NCBI GenBank assembly: GCA_031275085.1
Contig: JAISPG010000018.1
Span: forward strand, 1-64,000
Length of the DNA stretch: 64,000 nt
From: Bacteroidales bacterium
GTDB lineage: Bacteria > Bacteroidota > Bacteroidia > Bacteroidales > ML635J-15
Direction: 5' to 3'
A program made the translations under genes and the position numbers. Shown here piece after piece: positions 8,117 through 16,729 of the stretch; the first letter of the stretch is position 1; the number at the start of each line of letters is the position of its first letter. The notes below the pieces were generated by a model. It did not search any database. It was not told where the DNA came from and saw nothing but the letters and a program-made list of their open reading frames with translations.

Positions 8117-9247
8117 TTAATTATTTATCATCATTGGCATTAGAAGCATTAATACTTCTTCATTTTCATTTTCATTGTCTTTAGGCAAAATTATACCGGC
8201 ACGTGTAGGATCTGATAATTCGAAAATAACTTCAGTAGTGGAAATATTATTCAGAATTTCGATCAGGAAATTTGATTTGAAACCTATTGACATTTCATCT
8301 CCGTCGTACTGGCAATTTATAACTTCGTTAGCAGAAATGGAATAATCAAAATCCTGTGCTGCAACTGTAAGCTGGTTGCCTGATATGGTAAGACCTACCA
8401 GATTGCTTGCCTGATTTGCAAATATAGAAACACGTTTAAGAGTATTGTATAGTTCAAATCTGTCTACAATCAGTTTATTAGGATTGTCTTTTGGAATTAC
8501 AGTATTGTAATTCGGATATACTCCTTCAACAAGGCGGCAAATCAATTTTGTTTCTTCAAAACTGAAGATTGCATTTTTGTCGTCAAATTCAAGTGTAACA
8601 TCTGAAAATGCTTTTGGTAATATATTTTTCAGTACGGATGCCGGTTTTTTAGGTAATATAAATGCACTTTCTTCAGTTATATCAACATCGTTCCTGTGAT
8701 ATTTTACAAGTTTATGTGCATCAGTTGCTACAAAATTGATTCCATCGTTGGTTAGTTCAATATATATACCATTCATAACCGGACGTAATTCATCATTTCC
8801 TGTAGCGAATATAGCTGCGGAAATACCGCTGAAAATAACATCAGGAGTAATTTTCATACGTGTGGTTTTATCCTGTTTAAGAGCTGGAACTTGTGGAAAG
8901 TCTTCACCCATCTGTCCAACAAGAGAAAATTTTCCGTTAGATGAAATTATATCTATTTTTAATTCTTCAAGGTTAATATTAAATGTTAATGGTTGTTCAG
9001 GAAATTCTTTTAAAATTTCTACTATCCTTTTTGCATCAATTGCAATGATTCCTTCTCCGTTACTGTTTTCCAACGGTAAACGGGTGGTCATAGTACTTTC
9101 CAGATCACTTGCAGTTATTTGTAATATCCCATCCTTTAACTCAAACAGAAGATTATCTAAAATTGACAATGTGTTTTTTGCTGCGACTATTTTACTTACA
9201 GACTGTAAATGACCTAATAATTGAGAACTCGATACTACAAAATCCAT
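8117..9247 (-). CDS. dnaN: DNA polymerase III sliding clamp (beta subunit)
   Basis: This 376-residue protein matches the beta clamp along its full length, with three repeated clamp domains of about 120 residues. It opens with MDFVVSSSQLLGHLQSVSKIV and has the typical NTLSILDNLLFEL segment. It ends with a short region that contains VLMLLMPMMI, the usual C-terminal hydrophobic tail. As a ring-shaped dimer it tethers the replicative polymerase to DNA. It is not next to dnaA here. Instead it follows the gldF-gldG-DUF4340 genes, an order common in this phylum. A candidate -7 box in minus orientation (CAAAAATA on the plus strand, 9301-9308) would give it its own promoter, though the -33 element is not clear. 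Confidence 0.95.
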   Translation of the reverse strand: MDFVVSSSQLLGHLQSVSKIVAAKNTLSILDNLLFELKDGILQITASDLESTMTTRLPLENSNGEGIIAIDAKRIVEILKEFPEQPLTFNINLEELKIDIISSNGKFSLVGQMGEDFPQVPALKQDKTTRMKITPDVIFSGISAAIFATGNDELRPVMNGIYIELTNDGINFVATDAHKLVKYHRNDVDITEESAFILPKKPASVLKNILPKAFSDVTLEFDDKNAIFSFEETKLICRLVEGVYPNYNTVIPKDNPNKLIVDRFELYNTLKRVSIFANQASNLVGLTISGNQLTVAAQDFDYSISANEVINCQYDGDEMSIGFKSNFLIEILNNISTTEVIFELSDPTRAGIILPKDNENENEEVLMLLMPMMINN

Positions 9248-9432
9248 ATATTTTATATTTATTTTTTCAATTAAAAATTAAAACTCCTTGTTATATTTTA
9301 CAAAAATAAAAATTTATTTTCATTGTAAATATTCTGTTGGGAAATTCTTATCAACTTTTTTTATATATCATTTAATTTTGTTGCAAATACCGAAAAAAAA
9401 TCAAAAATTGTTTTTTGTAAACAATCATGATA

Positions 9433-10437
9433 CTAATTTCTTAGAAAACTGGATTTTTTTATACTTATAGGATCGATAATATAGAATTGTAATAGTACAA
9501 TTTCTTTATCATCTTTGATAATACCATACAAATGGTCTATATCCCAGTCATAAAGAGTGCCGTCGTCCTGAAAAGCATTATTTGTATTTTGTCGGTAATA
9601 GGTTTTTAATGTTTCTACTTCTCCCTGGCGGTTTTCTATGCTGTATTCCGATATTGTTGGCTGTAATATGATACTGTCAAGTTTTTCCTGTTTTATGTTA
9701 TCATCCATGTATGATTCAAATCCTATAAATTTTATCCGTGCAAGATACTCTTTAACCTTAAGTGTATCAAAAACGCCTGTGTTATTACCGTTTATATCTG
9801 TTAAATTATATCTGTTATTCCCATAGTTATATATGATAAAAGACTCATTAGGATCTTCAGTGTGTTTTACCTCAACTTTTGCAATATCCTGTACTTTATA
9901 ATTAAATACGATTCTTTCACGCCATTCCCCCAGCTCTGTAGTATATCGTATTGTCAGAAATCCTGCAAATCCTGGTATATGCATAAGAAAAGGCACATCA
10001 GAGCCCTCAAGTATCATATATGTACCTTTTGTATCACTGTTTCCTACATAGTAAGTTTTAACAAGTTTATCATTTTGGTATATTTCGGCTTTTATACCAT
10101 TTGTGGAAAGATCTCTTAAAACTTTTGGCAGTTTTGATTCAGGAACCGGCGATTCAACTTCGAGACGTTTTATTGTTTCAAGTAATATGTCTACAAAGTC
10201 TTTCCTGGCTTTGTGTTCTTCATTTACTGTCCAGTATTCATCATGCCTTTCAAGTAAAATTGTTTTATTATTCTTGTCTGCAAGGAAAATTTTATTAACG
10301 CTTGCTGTATCTGCTACTGCAAAATCTCTTAATATTATTTTTTCATTTTGCTTTTTATTATCTGAAAAATAAACTATTGCCAGTATTAGTACTGCTATTC
10401 CTAAAACAACTAAAAGTATTAAATTCTTTTTTTGCAT
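9433..10437 (-). CDS. DUF4340 domain protein of the gld locus
   Basis: This 334-residue protein has one N-terminal membrane anchor (about residues 6-25) and a large periplasmic part. It matches DUF4340, which is regularly encoded next to GldG-type ABC auxiliary proteins in Bacteroidota. Its biochemical role is not established. The context suggests it works with the GldF/GldG transporter at the periplasmic face. In the sequence I see no catalytic motif. The gene lies 185 bases before dnaN, and the gap upstream to the WG-repeat gene is 76 bases, so it is probably still part of the gldF transcript. Confidence 0.75.
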   Translation of the reverse strand: MQKKNLILLVVLGIAVLILAIVYFSDNKKQNEKIILRDFAVADTASVNKIFLADKNNKTILLERHDEYWTVNEEHKARKDFVDILLETIKRLEVESPVPESKLPKVLRDLSTNGIKAEIYQNDKLVKTYYVGNSDTKGTYMILEGSDVPFLMHIPGFAGFLTIRYTTELGEWRERIVFNYKVQDIAKVEVKHTEDPNESFIIYNYGNNRYNLTDINGNNTGVFDTLKVKEYLARIKFIGFESYMDDNIKQEKLDSIILQPTISEYSIENRQGEVETLKTYYRQNTNNAFQDDGTLYDWDIDHLYGIIKDDKEIVLLQFYIIDPISIKKSSFLRN

Positions 10438-10513
10438 ATTAAATTAGTTTATAAATTTGAAAATTTCAGTATCCGGTAGCTAATTCTTAATTCTTCATTC
10501 TTAATTTCTGAAA

Positions 10514-11719
10514 TTAATAAATCCATGCTTTTCCTTCCGAAAACGAGCCAACAAAATCATATTGTGCCGGAATATGAATATTTCCGTTATGATTTAAATA
10601 ACCCCATTTATTATATTTATCCCTGTATATAAAATATTTTTCTTTTCTTCGGGCTTTTATTTCCTGCATGTCGTTAATTTCAATTTTATCGCCGTTACAA
10701 TTATAATAAGTTTTTGTTTCGTTATTATAACATATAAATAATTCTGTTCTGTCACAGTTTCCGGTTATTTTATCATAATCAAGCGGAATTATTATTTCAT
10801 TTTTGGTATTAATAACTCCATATTTTCCATCTGTTGCAACTATTGAATAACCGTTGATAAAATTTGTTACCGTATCATAAACGGGTAAAATATTCCATTC
10901 ATTGTGTTTGTTTATGAAACCATATTTCTTTTTTTCATTTTCAACATAAGAAACTGCCATCCCGTCGGAAAACTGGTGAACAATATTATTTTTTTCAGGA
11001 CAATATACAATGTCTCCGTTCTTATTTATCACATACAAAGAATCATTTTTAGTTACAAGACATTCTCCGTTAATAAACTTATGATCTCTTGTTTTTGTAT
11101 ATACAAAAGGAATTACTGTTTCTCCGGATTTATTTAAAAACCCATATTTTTCATTCTTATCTCCGATTTTTTTTACAAAAACCAAATCTTCGTTAAATTG
11201 TGATTCTCCTGAATATTCACATGGAATTATTTCCTTACCCGAATTATCAATAAATCCCATTCTTTCCTTGTTGTAAACAGCACAAATTCCATCGTTGAAA
11301 CGTCCTACATTTTCGTATGTTTTCTTGGAAACAGTATCACCATATTGGTTTATAAGTGTATACTTTTTTTCTCCCGGCATTTTTACCCAGGAAACACCGT
11401 TACGAAAACCGTATTTTGATATATCACGGCTGTCATATACCGGAGGTAAAGCGATTTTTCCTTTTTCATTTATAAATCCGGCTCTCCAGCACTGCTCCCC
11501 ATTTTCTTCAACTTTGGTCTTAAATACGGCTAATCCTTCCGAATATGGACGGATATAATGACTTTCAAAATGAAATAATATTTTACCGTTTTCATCTATA
11601 CATGAGAATGTTTTTTTCTGTCCATATGAATTATTAACAAACAAAAACAAAACCATACTATAAATAAGCAAGTTAAAAATAGCTTGAATTTGTTTTATAT
11701 TTTCTTTTGTAAAAAGCAT
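10514..11719 (-). CDS. WG-repeat protein, secreted
   Basis: This 401-residue protein is built almost entirely of WG (WG_beta_rep) repeats of about 50 residues, each with a core such as GFIDNSGKEIIPCEY or YGVINTKNEIIIPLDY. At least seven such units are recognisable. A hydrophobic segment at about residues 17-30, ending NNSYGQ, looks like a signal peptide; M22 is an alternative start inside it. The repeats fold as a beta structure, and the function is unknown; binding is usually assumed. The last repeat ends abruptly at GKAWIY, soon after the last motif. It sits between gldG and the DUF4340 gene, which are often directly adjacent in this phylum, so it looks like an insertion into that operon. 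Confidence 0.78.
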   Translation of the reverse strand: MLFTKENIKQIQAIFNLLIYSMVLFLFVNNSYGQKKTFSCIDENGKILFHFESHYIRPYSEGLAVFKTKVEENGEQCWRAGFINEKGKIALPPVYDSRDISKYGFRNGVSWVKMPGEKKYTLINQYGDTVSKKTYENVGRFNDGICAVYNKERMGFIDNSGKEIIPCEYSGESQFNEDLVFVKKIGDKNEKYGFLNKSGETVIPFVYTKTRDHKFINGECLVTKNDSLYVINKNGDIVYCPEKNNIVHQFSDGMAVSYVENEKKKYGFINKHNEWNILPVYDTVTNFINGYSIVATDGKYGVINTKNEIIIPLDYDKITGNCDRTELFICYNNETKTYYNCNGDKIEINDMQEIKARRKEKYFIYRDKYNKWGYLNHNGNIHIPAQYDFVGSFSEGKAWIY

Positions 11720-11755
11720 AATTAATAATTCAGATCAACAGTCGTAAAAGACTAT

Positions 11756-13549
11756 TTATTTTTGTTGTTTTATATTTTTGTCAGTATATGTGGCAAATCT
11801 TTTTTTGTATTTTATTTTCCTGAAGATAATTACGGCTAATCCAAAAGCAATAATTATCAATACCGGAATAATAGAATTCATATACATCCAGAATGTCATT
11901 TTTTGTTTTACCAATGTCGGGTTTAATGTTCTTAGTTTTATTTCACGCATTCTTAATGAAATAAAACTATCATCAGCACACAGGTAATTTATACAATTCA
12001 TAAAAAACTGGGTATTACCCTGATATGATTGTATTTCGGGGTAATATTTATCATATCCCAATGGGTATGGTTGTTGTTTTGCCCCCAGCGTTCTTATTTC
12101 GTTACGGATAAAATCGCCGTCGGATATTACTATCATTTTTGTATTCGGTTCACTTTCTTCTATAAAATTAAAATCTTCATGTTCGTAAAGTTCTAATGTG
12201 AAGCGATTTATGAAATTGGATGTAAATTTTCCTTCAAGCAAAACAGCTATTGGAACATGCGGTTTGTTAAATGTTTTAGGATCCGGACGATTTCTTAATA
12301 TTTCAAGACTGACTTCGACAGGATGCATAGATGTTTTTGAATATTGGGAAGTCCTTAAAAGGACTGTTTTCTTTACGTCCGGATTATCTCCTACAGTATC
12401 AATAGAGCTGACAAAATGAGTTCTTATAGGATCCAGATTTCTTAATAACTGATGGTTCAGTAAGGTATCAGGTACTATTAAAGGAAAATAATACCATGGC
12501 CTTGGTTCAAATTGAGGGTTTCCATCAACAGTATTAACATAAACGGGAATATTTATACATCTGAGATCTTGTATAAGATCAGGATTTATCCTTATTCCAT
12601 ATCTGAATAACTGGTCATCAAGCCTTATATTTCTTATCATGGCCATTTCAAAAGGTTTAGAGCTAAGGCTGTCCATACTTATATCCATCCATTCCACAAG
12701 CCATATTACACTACCTCCTTTCATTATATACTGGTCAATTATGAATTTTTCCCTTTCCGTAAATACTTCGGTTGGTTTTGCAATAACCACAGCAGAATAT
12801 TCATCAAGAGCATTGAGAACATTGTTCATTTTTAACCTGTCTATCTGATAATATTTTGACAATGATGTCATTATATCATAAGTCTCATTTTCATTCAATT
12901 CGCCGTTGCCTTCCAGAAATGCTATTTTTTGTACTTCAGTACGTGAGAGCATCCATATAGCATGGGTAAAATCCCGTTCCAGTTCGGTTTCGGATAATCC
13001 TACCATGGAACTTCCCGAAGAGAGATTGTTGTTTATTAAATTTACAGGATATTCTTTCCCTTCATATTTTACCAAAGCTCCTGCAAATACCATTTTTTCA
13101 GAAACTCCACCCTCTGTTGACTGGCTTATATAGGTAGGATTTAAACCTTTATTATATAATTGTCTGTATACGTCTGAACTAAATTCCGGATCTTTTTCGT
13201 CAAAAGGGTTCTTGAATACATATTCTATCTTGTTGGAATAGGATGAAAAATTATCAAGGAACTCTTTTACTACCTTTTGATAACGTATAAGTTCTACAGG
13301 CAGGTCTTTACCATTCAGATAAACTTCTACGTAAACTTTATCTTCCAGGTTTGAAATGATTTTCTGGGAAGATTCGGTTATTGTGAATTTTTTTTCCTGT
13401 GTAAGGTCAAACCTGTGGAATACTTTTGACGACAAGATATTTAATACTATTATTAATAGTAAAATAAGTATAGCTTGAATAATATTTTGTTTTTTTAAAA
13501 CAAGTCTGGTATTTTTTTGATGTTTATGTTGTTCCATACTGTTTACCAT
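11756..13549 (-). CDS. gldG: GldG, ABC transporter auxiliary protein
   Basis: This 597-residue protein matches GldG (ABC_transp_aux family). It has one N-terminal transmembrane segment (about 24-44), a long periplasmic domain with the marker stretch YVEVYLNG near residue 70, and a C-terminal membrane segment (about 560-580) followed by a basic tail. GldG and GldF form the permease side of an ABC transporter first linked to gliding in Flavobacteria; in non-gliding Bacteroidales its substrate is unclear. The chosen ATG overlaps the end of gldF by 7 bases. A second ATG at 13537 would give a spacing of 5 bases and is equally possible. No ATPase gene (gldA) is present nearby. Confidence 0.85.
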   Translation of the reverse strand: MVNSMEQHKHQKNTRLVLKKQNIIQAILILLLIIVLNILSSKVFHRFDLTQEKKFTITESSQKIISNLEDKVYVEVYLNGKDLPVELIRYQKVVKEFLDNFSSYSNKIEYVFKNPFDEKDPEFSSDVYRQLYNKGLNPTYISQSTEGGVSEKMVFAGALVKYEGKEYPVNLINNNLSSGSSMVGLSETELERDFTHAIWMLSRTEVQKIAFLEGNGELNENETYDIMTSLSKYYQIDRLKMNNVLNALDEYSAVVIAKPTEVFTEREKFIIDQYIMKGGSVIWLVEWMDISMDSLSSKPFEMAMIRNIRLDDQLFRYGIRINPDLIQDLRCINIPVYVNTVDGNPQFEPRPWYYFPLIVPDTLLNHQLLRNLDPIRTHFVSSIDTVGDNPDVKKTVLLRTSQYSKTSMHPVEVSLEILRNRPDPKTFNKPHVPIAVLLEGKFTSNFINRFTLELYEHEDFNFIEESEPNTKMIVISDGDFIRNEIRTLGAKQQPYPLGYDKYYPEIQSYQGNTQFFMNCINYLCADDSFISLRMREIKLRTLNPTLVKQKMTFWMYMNSIIPVLIIIAFGLAVIIFRKIKYKKRFATYTDKNIKQQK

Positions 13550-14274
13550 TTACGACTTTCAAGTCTGAGTTTTGTAAGAAATATAAAAATGGAGATTACG
13601 CTTAAGAAGTATACAATATCTCTGGTATCAATAACTCCACGGCTCATTGAGCGGTAGTGGTCGTTTATTCCCAATGAAATAATAAAATCAGAGATTTTTC
13701 CGGAAGATGCCAAAAATGCTAAATTTTCAAAACCCAGGAAAAAAATATAACACAATAAAGCGCTTAACAAAAAAGAAATTATTGCATTTTTTGATAAAGA
13801 ACTGGCAAACAATCCAATTGCAGAATAAACCGCAGCCAGGAAAAATAAACCTATATATGATCCGAAAATAGCTCCGAAGTCTACATTTCCGACCGGATCT
13901 GCAAGAAGATTTATAGATAAAAGATAGAATAAAGTTGGAAGTAAAGATATTAATACCAACACTACGGAAGCAAGATATTTTGCAAAAACTATATGAAATT
14001 CAGTTAACGGACGTGTTAATAACAATTCCATTGTTCCTGATTTCAGTTCACCTGCAAACATATTCATTGTTATTGCCGGAACAAGAAATAGAAATACCCA
14101 TGGAGAAATAACAAATATAGTGTCAATATTTGCAAGTCCGATATCGAATATGTTTAGTGAACCTCTGAATATCCACATAAACATACTGTTAATTAACAAG
14201 TATACAACTACAACCAGATAGCCCGTAACCGAACTGAAAAAGTCTTTTATCTCTTTGATAAATAATGTCCCCAT
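13543..14274 (-). CDS. gldF: GldF, ABC transporter permease
   Basis: This 243-residue polytopic membrane protein has six hydrophobic segments and the typical ABC-2 permease stretch AGELKSGTMELLLTRPLTE near residues 74-92. It is annotated as GldF because GldG follows with a 7-base overlap and because the length and start (MGTLFIKEIKDFFSS) match the family. It should form the membrane channel of the Gld transporter. It is the first gene of the minus-strand run gldF-gldG-WG-DUF4340-dnaN. A consensus promoter lies 26-56 bases upstream. Confidence 0.85.
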   Translation of the reverse strand: MGTLFIKEIKDFFSSVTGYLVVVVYLLINSMFMWIFRGSLNIFDIGLANIDTIFVISPWVFLFLVPAITMNMFAGELKSGTMELLLTRPLTEFHIVFAKYLASVVLVLISLLPTLFYLLSINLLADPVGNVDFGAIFGSYIGLFFLAAVYSAIGLFASSLSKNAIISFLLSALLCYIFFLGFENLAFLASSGKISDFIISLGINDHYRSMSRGVIDTRDIVYFLSVISIFIFLTKLRLESRKW

Positions 14275-14299
14275 TTGTATGTGGTTAAAAATTATATTG

Positions 14300-14330
14300 C
14301 AAAAATACCTTTTTTCACGTTATATTCAAA
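14300..14330 (-). promoter_or_regulatory. Bacteroidota promoter of the gldF operon
   Basis: Read on the minus strand: TTTG (14330-14327), a 19-base spacer, then TATTTTTG (14307-14300). Both boxes fit the consensus, with a predicted leader of about 20 bases to the gldF ATG. Confidence 0.75.
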
Positions 14331-14332
14331 AA

Positions 14333-14368
14333 CAAAAAGGAGAGACTTTAAATTAAATCTCTCCTTTG
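14333..14368 (-). terminator. Terminator of the tRNA-Leu gene
   Basis: On the minus strand AGGAGAGA pairs with TCTCTCCT (arms 14338-14345 and 14358-14365), followed by a short T run. It sits one base after the tRNA. Confidence 0.85.
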
Positions 14369-14452
14369 TGCCCGGAACAGGGATCGAACCTGCACATCCT
14401 TGCGAATACTAGTCCCTGAAACTAGCGCGTCTACCAATTCCGCCATCCGGGC
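14369..14452 (-). tRNA. tRNA-Leu (anticodon CAG)
   Basis: The 84-base gene folds as a class II tRNA. The acceptor stem is GCCCGGA/TCCGGGC with discriminator A. The anticodon stem CTAGT/ACTAG encloses loop TTCAGGG, giving anticodon CAG for leucine CUG. It has a long variable arm and the T-loop GGTTCGATCCC. CCA is not encoded. A terminator follows immediately. It lies divergent to the metallopeptidase gene. Confidence 0.96.
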
Positions 14453-14543
14453 TTTTGCACTGCAAAATTATAAAAATTATTTGATTATCCGCAAAGTTTT
14501 ATTCCACTTTGTTTATCTTTACAAAAATTTAATAGTTAGTAAT

Positions 14544-16241
14544 ATGAAAAAAATATTTTTATTATTTAGTTTGGTTTCGTTAGTATTAATTTCTTGTAAT
14601 AATAAATCTGATCAGAAGAAAACATATAATGAAATGGAAAAACAATTTATAGAATTTGCTGAAAAGCATGAAGCCGTCACTCAGCCGATATACAGAAGCT
14701 TATGTGATGCATATTTCAGAGCATCTGTTTCAGGTGATGAAAATGAATACAGGGAAGCAGCCGAATACGAACTGGAATATACTAAGGTTTATACAAATAA
14801 AGAAGATTATGAATTCCTGAATAAATTGAAAAAATCGGGAAAAATTGAAGATGAAATCCTGAAGAGAGAACTTGATGTTCTTTTGAATTCTTATTTGTCA
14901 AACCAGGCAGAGCCGGAAGTTCTGGAAGCTATGATAAATAAATCTTCCGAAATTGAAATGAAATATTCTACGTTCAGGGCTGTCATTAATGGAAAAGAAG
15001 TTTCAGACAATGATATTGAAGAAATTTTAAGTACTTCGAAAAATTCCGAAGAAGTTAAAAATGCATGGCTCGAAGTAAAAAAGCTTGGTCCTGTGGTTGC
15101 CGATGATATTATTACTTTGGTAAAGATGCGTAATGATCTTGCTGTTTCTCTGGGATATGATAATTACCATGAAATGAGCCTGAAATTAAGTGACCAGGAT
15201 CCATATGAGATAGATAAGATCTTTGACGAACTGGATAATCTTACCAGAGGTAGTTTTGCAGAATTAAAAGAAGAAATAGATATATATCTTGTAAATAAGT
15301 TTAACATCAAAAAGGAGGAATTAAGGCCGTGGCATTATCAGGACAGGTTTTTTCAGGAAGCTCCGGCATTATATGAAATAGACCTGGATTCATACTATAA
15401 GGATCAGGATATAGAAAAACTTACAAAAGATTATTATGCTTCTATAGGAATGGATATAACAGATATGTTAGCCAACAGCGACCTTTACGAGAAAGAAAAA
15501 AAGAACCAGCATGCATATTGTATTAATGTTGACAGGGAAGGTGACATAAGAGTACTGTGCAACATAAAGCCTAACAGTAAATGGATGAATACCATGCTTC
15601 ACGAATTCGGTCATGCTGTTTATGATAAGTATATTGACAAAGATCTTCCTTTTGTTCTTCGCGACCCGGCTCATACTTTCACTACGGAAGCTATTGCAAT
15701 GTTATTCGGAAGATTAGCATCAAATGCTCAATGGATGCAGGATATGTTACATATAAGTGATGAGGAAAAAGAAAGTATTGCAGAATTGAGTTTTAAGTCA
15801 CTCCGTTTGGAACAACTGGTTTTTAGCCGTTGGGTACAAGTTATGTACAGGTTTGAAAAGTCTTTATATGAAAATCCTGATCAGGATCTTAATACTCTAT
15901 GGTGGGATCTCGTCGAAAAATATCAGATGGTAAAATGCCCTGAAGACAGGAATATGCCGGATTGGGCAACAAAAACACACATTGCAACTTCTCCTTGTTA
16001 TTATCATAATTATCTGCTTGGAGAATTGCTTGCTTCACAACTTAATCATTATATTTCGGTAAATATCTGTAAGAGTGATGATTATAATATGCAGAGCTTT
16101 TATAGTAATAAAGAAGTAGGAAAATATCTTATGGAGAAAGTATTTTTTCCGGGAGCGAAATGGTATTGGAATGATATGATTGAAAAAGCAACAGGCGAAA
16201 AACTTACTGCAAAATATTATGCAATGCAGTTTGTGGAATAA
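14544..16241 (+). CDS. Lipoprotein zinc metallopeptidase, M2/M3 type
   Basis: This 565-residue enzyme carries a lipoprotein signal (MKKIFLLFSLVSLVLISC), so it is lipid-anchored outside the cytoplasm. The zinc motif is HEFGH (H353, E354, H357), with the third ligand E382 in TTEAIAM. This arrangement and the surrounding helical sequence fit the gluzincin peptidyl-dipeptidase group (M2, angiotensin-converting-enzyme-like, or the related M3). It probably trims dipeptides from peptides in the periplasm or at the cell surface. An in-frame extension upstream reaches 14400 but would run through the tRNA gene, so the ATG at 14544 directly before the signal peptide is the start. A terminator follows the stop. 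Confidence 0.85.
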   Translation: MKKIFLLFSLVSLVLISCNNKSDQKKTYNEMEKQFIEFAEKHEAVTQPIYRSLCDAYFRASVSGDENEYREAAEYELEYTKVYTNKEDYEFLNKLKKSGKIEDEILKRELDVLLNSYLSNQAEPEVLEAMINKSSEIEMKYSTFRAVINGKEVSDNDIEEILSTSKNSEEVKNAWLEVKKLGPVVADDIITLVKMRNDLAVSLGYDNYHEMSLKLSDQDPYEIDKIFDELDNLTRGSFAELKEEIDIYLVNKFNIKKEELRPWHYQDRFFQEAPALYEIDLDSYYKDQDIEKLTKDYYASIGMDITDMLANSDLYEKEKKNQHAYCINVDREGDIRVLCNIKPNSKWMNTMLHEFGHAVYDKYIDKDLPFVLRDPAHTFTTEAIAMLFGRLASNAQWMQDMLHISDEEKESIAELSFKSLRLEQLVFSRWVQVMYRFEKSLYENPDQDLNTLWWDLVEKYQMVKCPEDRNMPDWATKTHIATSPCYYHNYLLGELLASQLNHYISVNICKSDDYNMQSFYSNKEVGKYLMEKVFFPGAKWYWNDMIEKATGEKLTAKYYAMQFVE

Positions 16242-16261
16242 CCGGTAAAAATAGTTTTAAT

Positions 16262-16303
16262 AAAAATCCTGTTTGAAAATATCTTTTTAACAGGATTTTT
16301 TAT
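16262..16303 (+). terminator. Terminator after the metallopeptidase gene
   Basis: AAAAATCCTGTT (16262-16273) pairs with AACAGGATTTTT (16289-16300), ending in a T run. It separates the peptidase from the RiPP-like cluster. Confidence 0.85.
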
Positions 16304-16354
16304 GTGAAATTTATATAAAGTGTATTTTAATATTTTGAAAAATATAAAACTTTT

Positions 16355-16383
16355 ATTCAAAATACGCAATTAGTATTTTGAAT
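16355..16383. promoter_or_regulatory. 11-bp dyad, possible operator of the peptide cluster
   Basis: ATTCAAAATAC (16355-16365) and GTATTTTGAAT (16373-16383) are perfect inverted copies separated by 7 bases. An additional half-site TATTTTGAA occurs at 16331-16339. It lies about 180 bases before the peptide gene and is not followed by a T run, so an operator is more likely than a terminator. The binding protein is unknown. Confidence 0.5.
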
Positions 16384-16561
16384 GATTTTTTTGATATAAT
16401 TTACTATTGGTTAATTTATTATGTAAATATTTTATTTTTAATTATGGTTTTGTTATATTGCGTGAGTTATGGGTAGTGGTAATTTGACGGACATGAAAGT
16501 AAAAGGCGTATCCTGAAAAGCCTATTCAATAGAGTAAGGGTAATCAAAAAAACAAAACATT

Positions 16562-16654
16562 ATGTTAACAGAAGTTTTTGAAGTAAACGAAATGTCTTGT
16601 AATGCAGGTTGTTGTGATTGTTTCTCAATGACATGTTCATGTGATTGCAGGTAA
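16562..16654 (+). CDS. Short Cys-rich peptide, candidate RiPP precursor
   Basis: This 30-residue ORF begins MLTEVFEVNEMS and ends with CNAGCCDCFSMTCSCDCR. All seven cysteines (13, 17, 18, 20, 25, 27, 29) fall in the last 18 residues, after an acidic Cys-free leader of 12. There is no Gly-Gly cleavage site and no signal peptide. It is the only ATG in its open frame; the frame is closed upstream at 16541. A strong hairpin and then two radical SAM/SPASM genes follow, the typical layout of a modified-peptide precursor and its maturases. I infer thioether or other modification of the Cys-rich core. It matches no precursor family I know well. A metal-binding peptide that is not modified is the main alternative. 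Confidence 0.7.
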   Translation: MLTEVFEVNEMSCNAGCCDCFSMTCSCDCR

Positions 16655-16657
16655 GTT

Positions 16658-16692
16658 TATGTAGCTCTCTTAAAAGGAGAGCTACATATTTT
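16658..16692 (+). terminator. Hairpin between peptide gene and maturases (attenuator)
   Basis: A perfect 12-bp stem, TATGTAGCTCTC (16658-16669) with GAGAGCTACATA (16677-16688), has a 7-base loop and a short TTTT after it. It starts 3 bases after the peptide stop. The U tract is weak, so partial termination is likely. It could keep peptide mRNA above maturase mRNA, as is common in RiPP operons. Confidence 0.7.
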
Positions 16693-16729
16693 AAAAAATT
16701 AAAATTATTAAAAGAGCAAAAATACAATA

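Larger units (their letters stand above)
16242..16561. other. Regulatory region upstream of the Cys-rich peptide gene
   Basis: After the terminator this AT-rich region contains an 11-bp dyad (16355-16383), a TATATTG at 16454-16460 that is a weak -7 candidate, and about 95 bases of possible leader. The leader includes a 15-codon ORF (16469-16516, beginning MGSGNLTDMK) and a short AGGC/GCCT hairpin. I recognise no known riboswitch in it. Confidence 0.5.

Noticed and set aside
14400-14543. In-frame N-terminal extension of the metallopeptidase
   Set aside because: It would translate through the antisense of the tRNA-Leu gene, and the real start at 14544 is followed by a lipoprotein signal.
16469-16516. 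15-codon ORF in the peptide-gene leader
   Set aside because: Too short to call; mentioned only as a possible leader peptide.
16442-16561. Cobalamin riboswitch upstream of the peptide cluster
   Set aside because: No B12-box-like sequence is seen, despite the cobalamin-type enzyme in the cluster.
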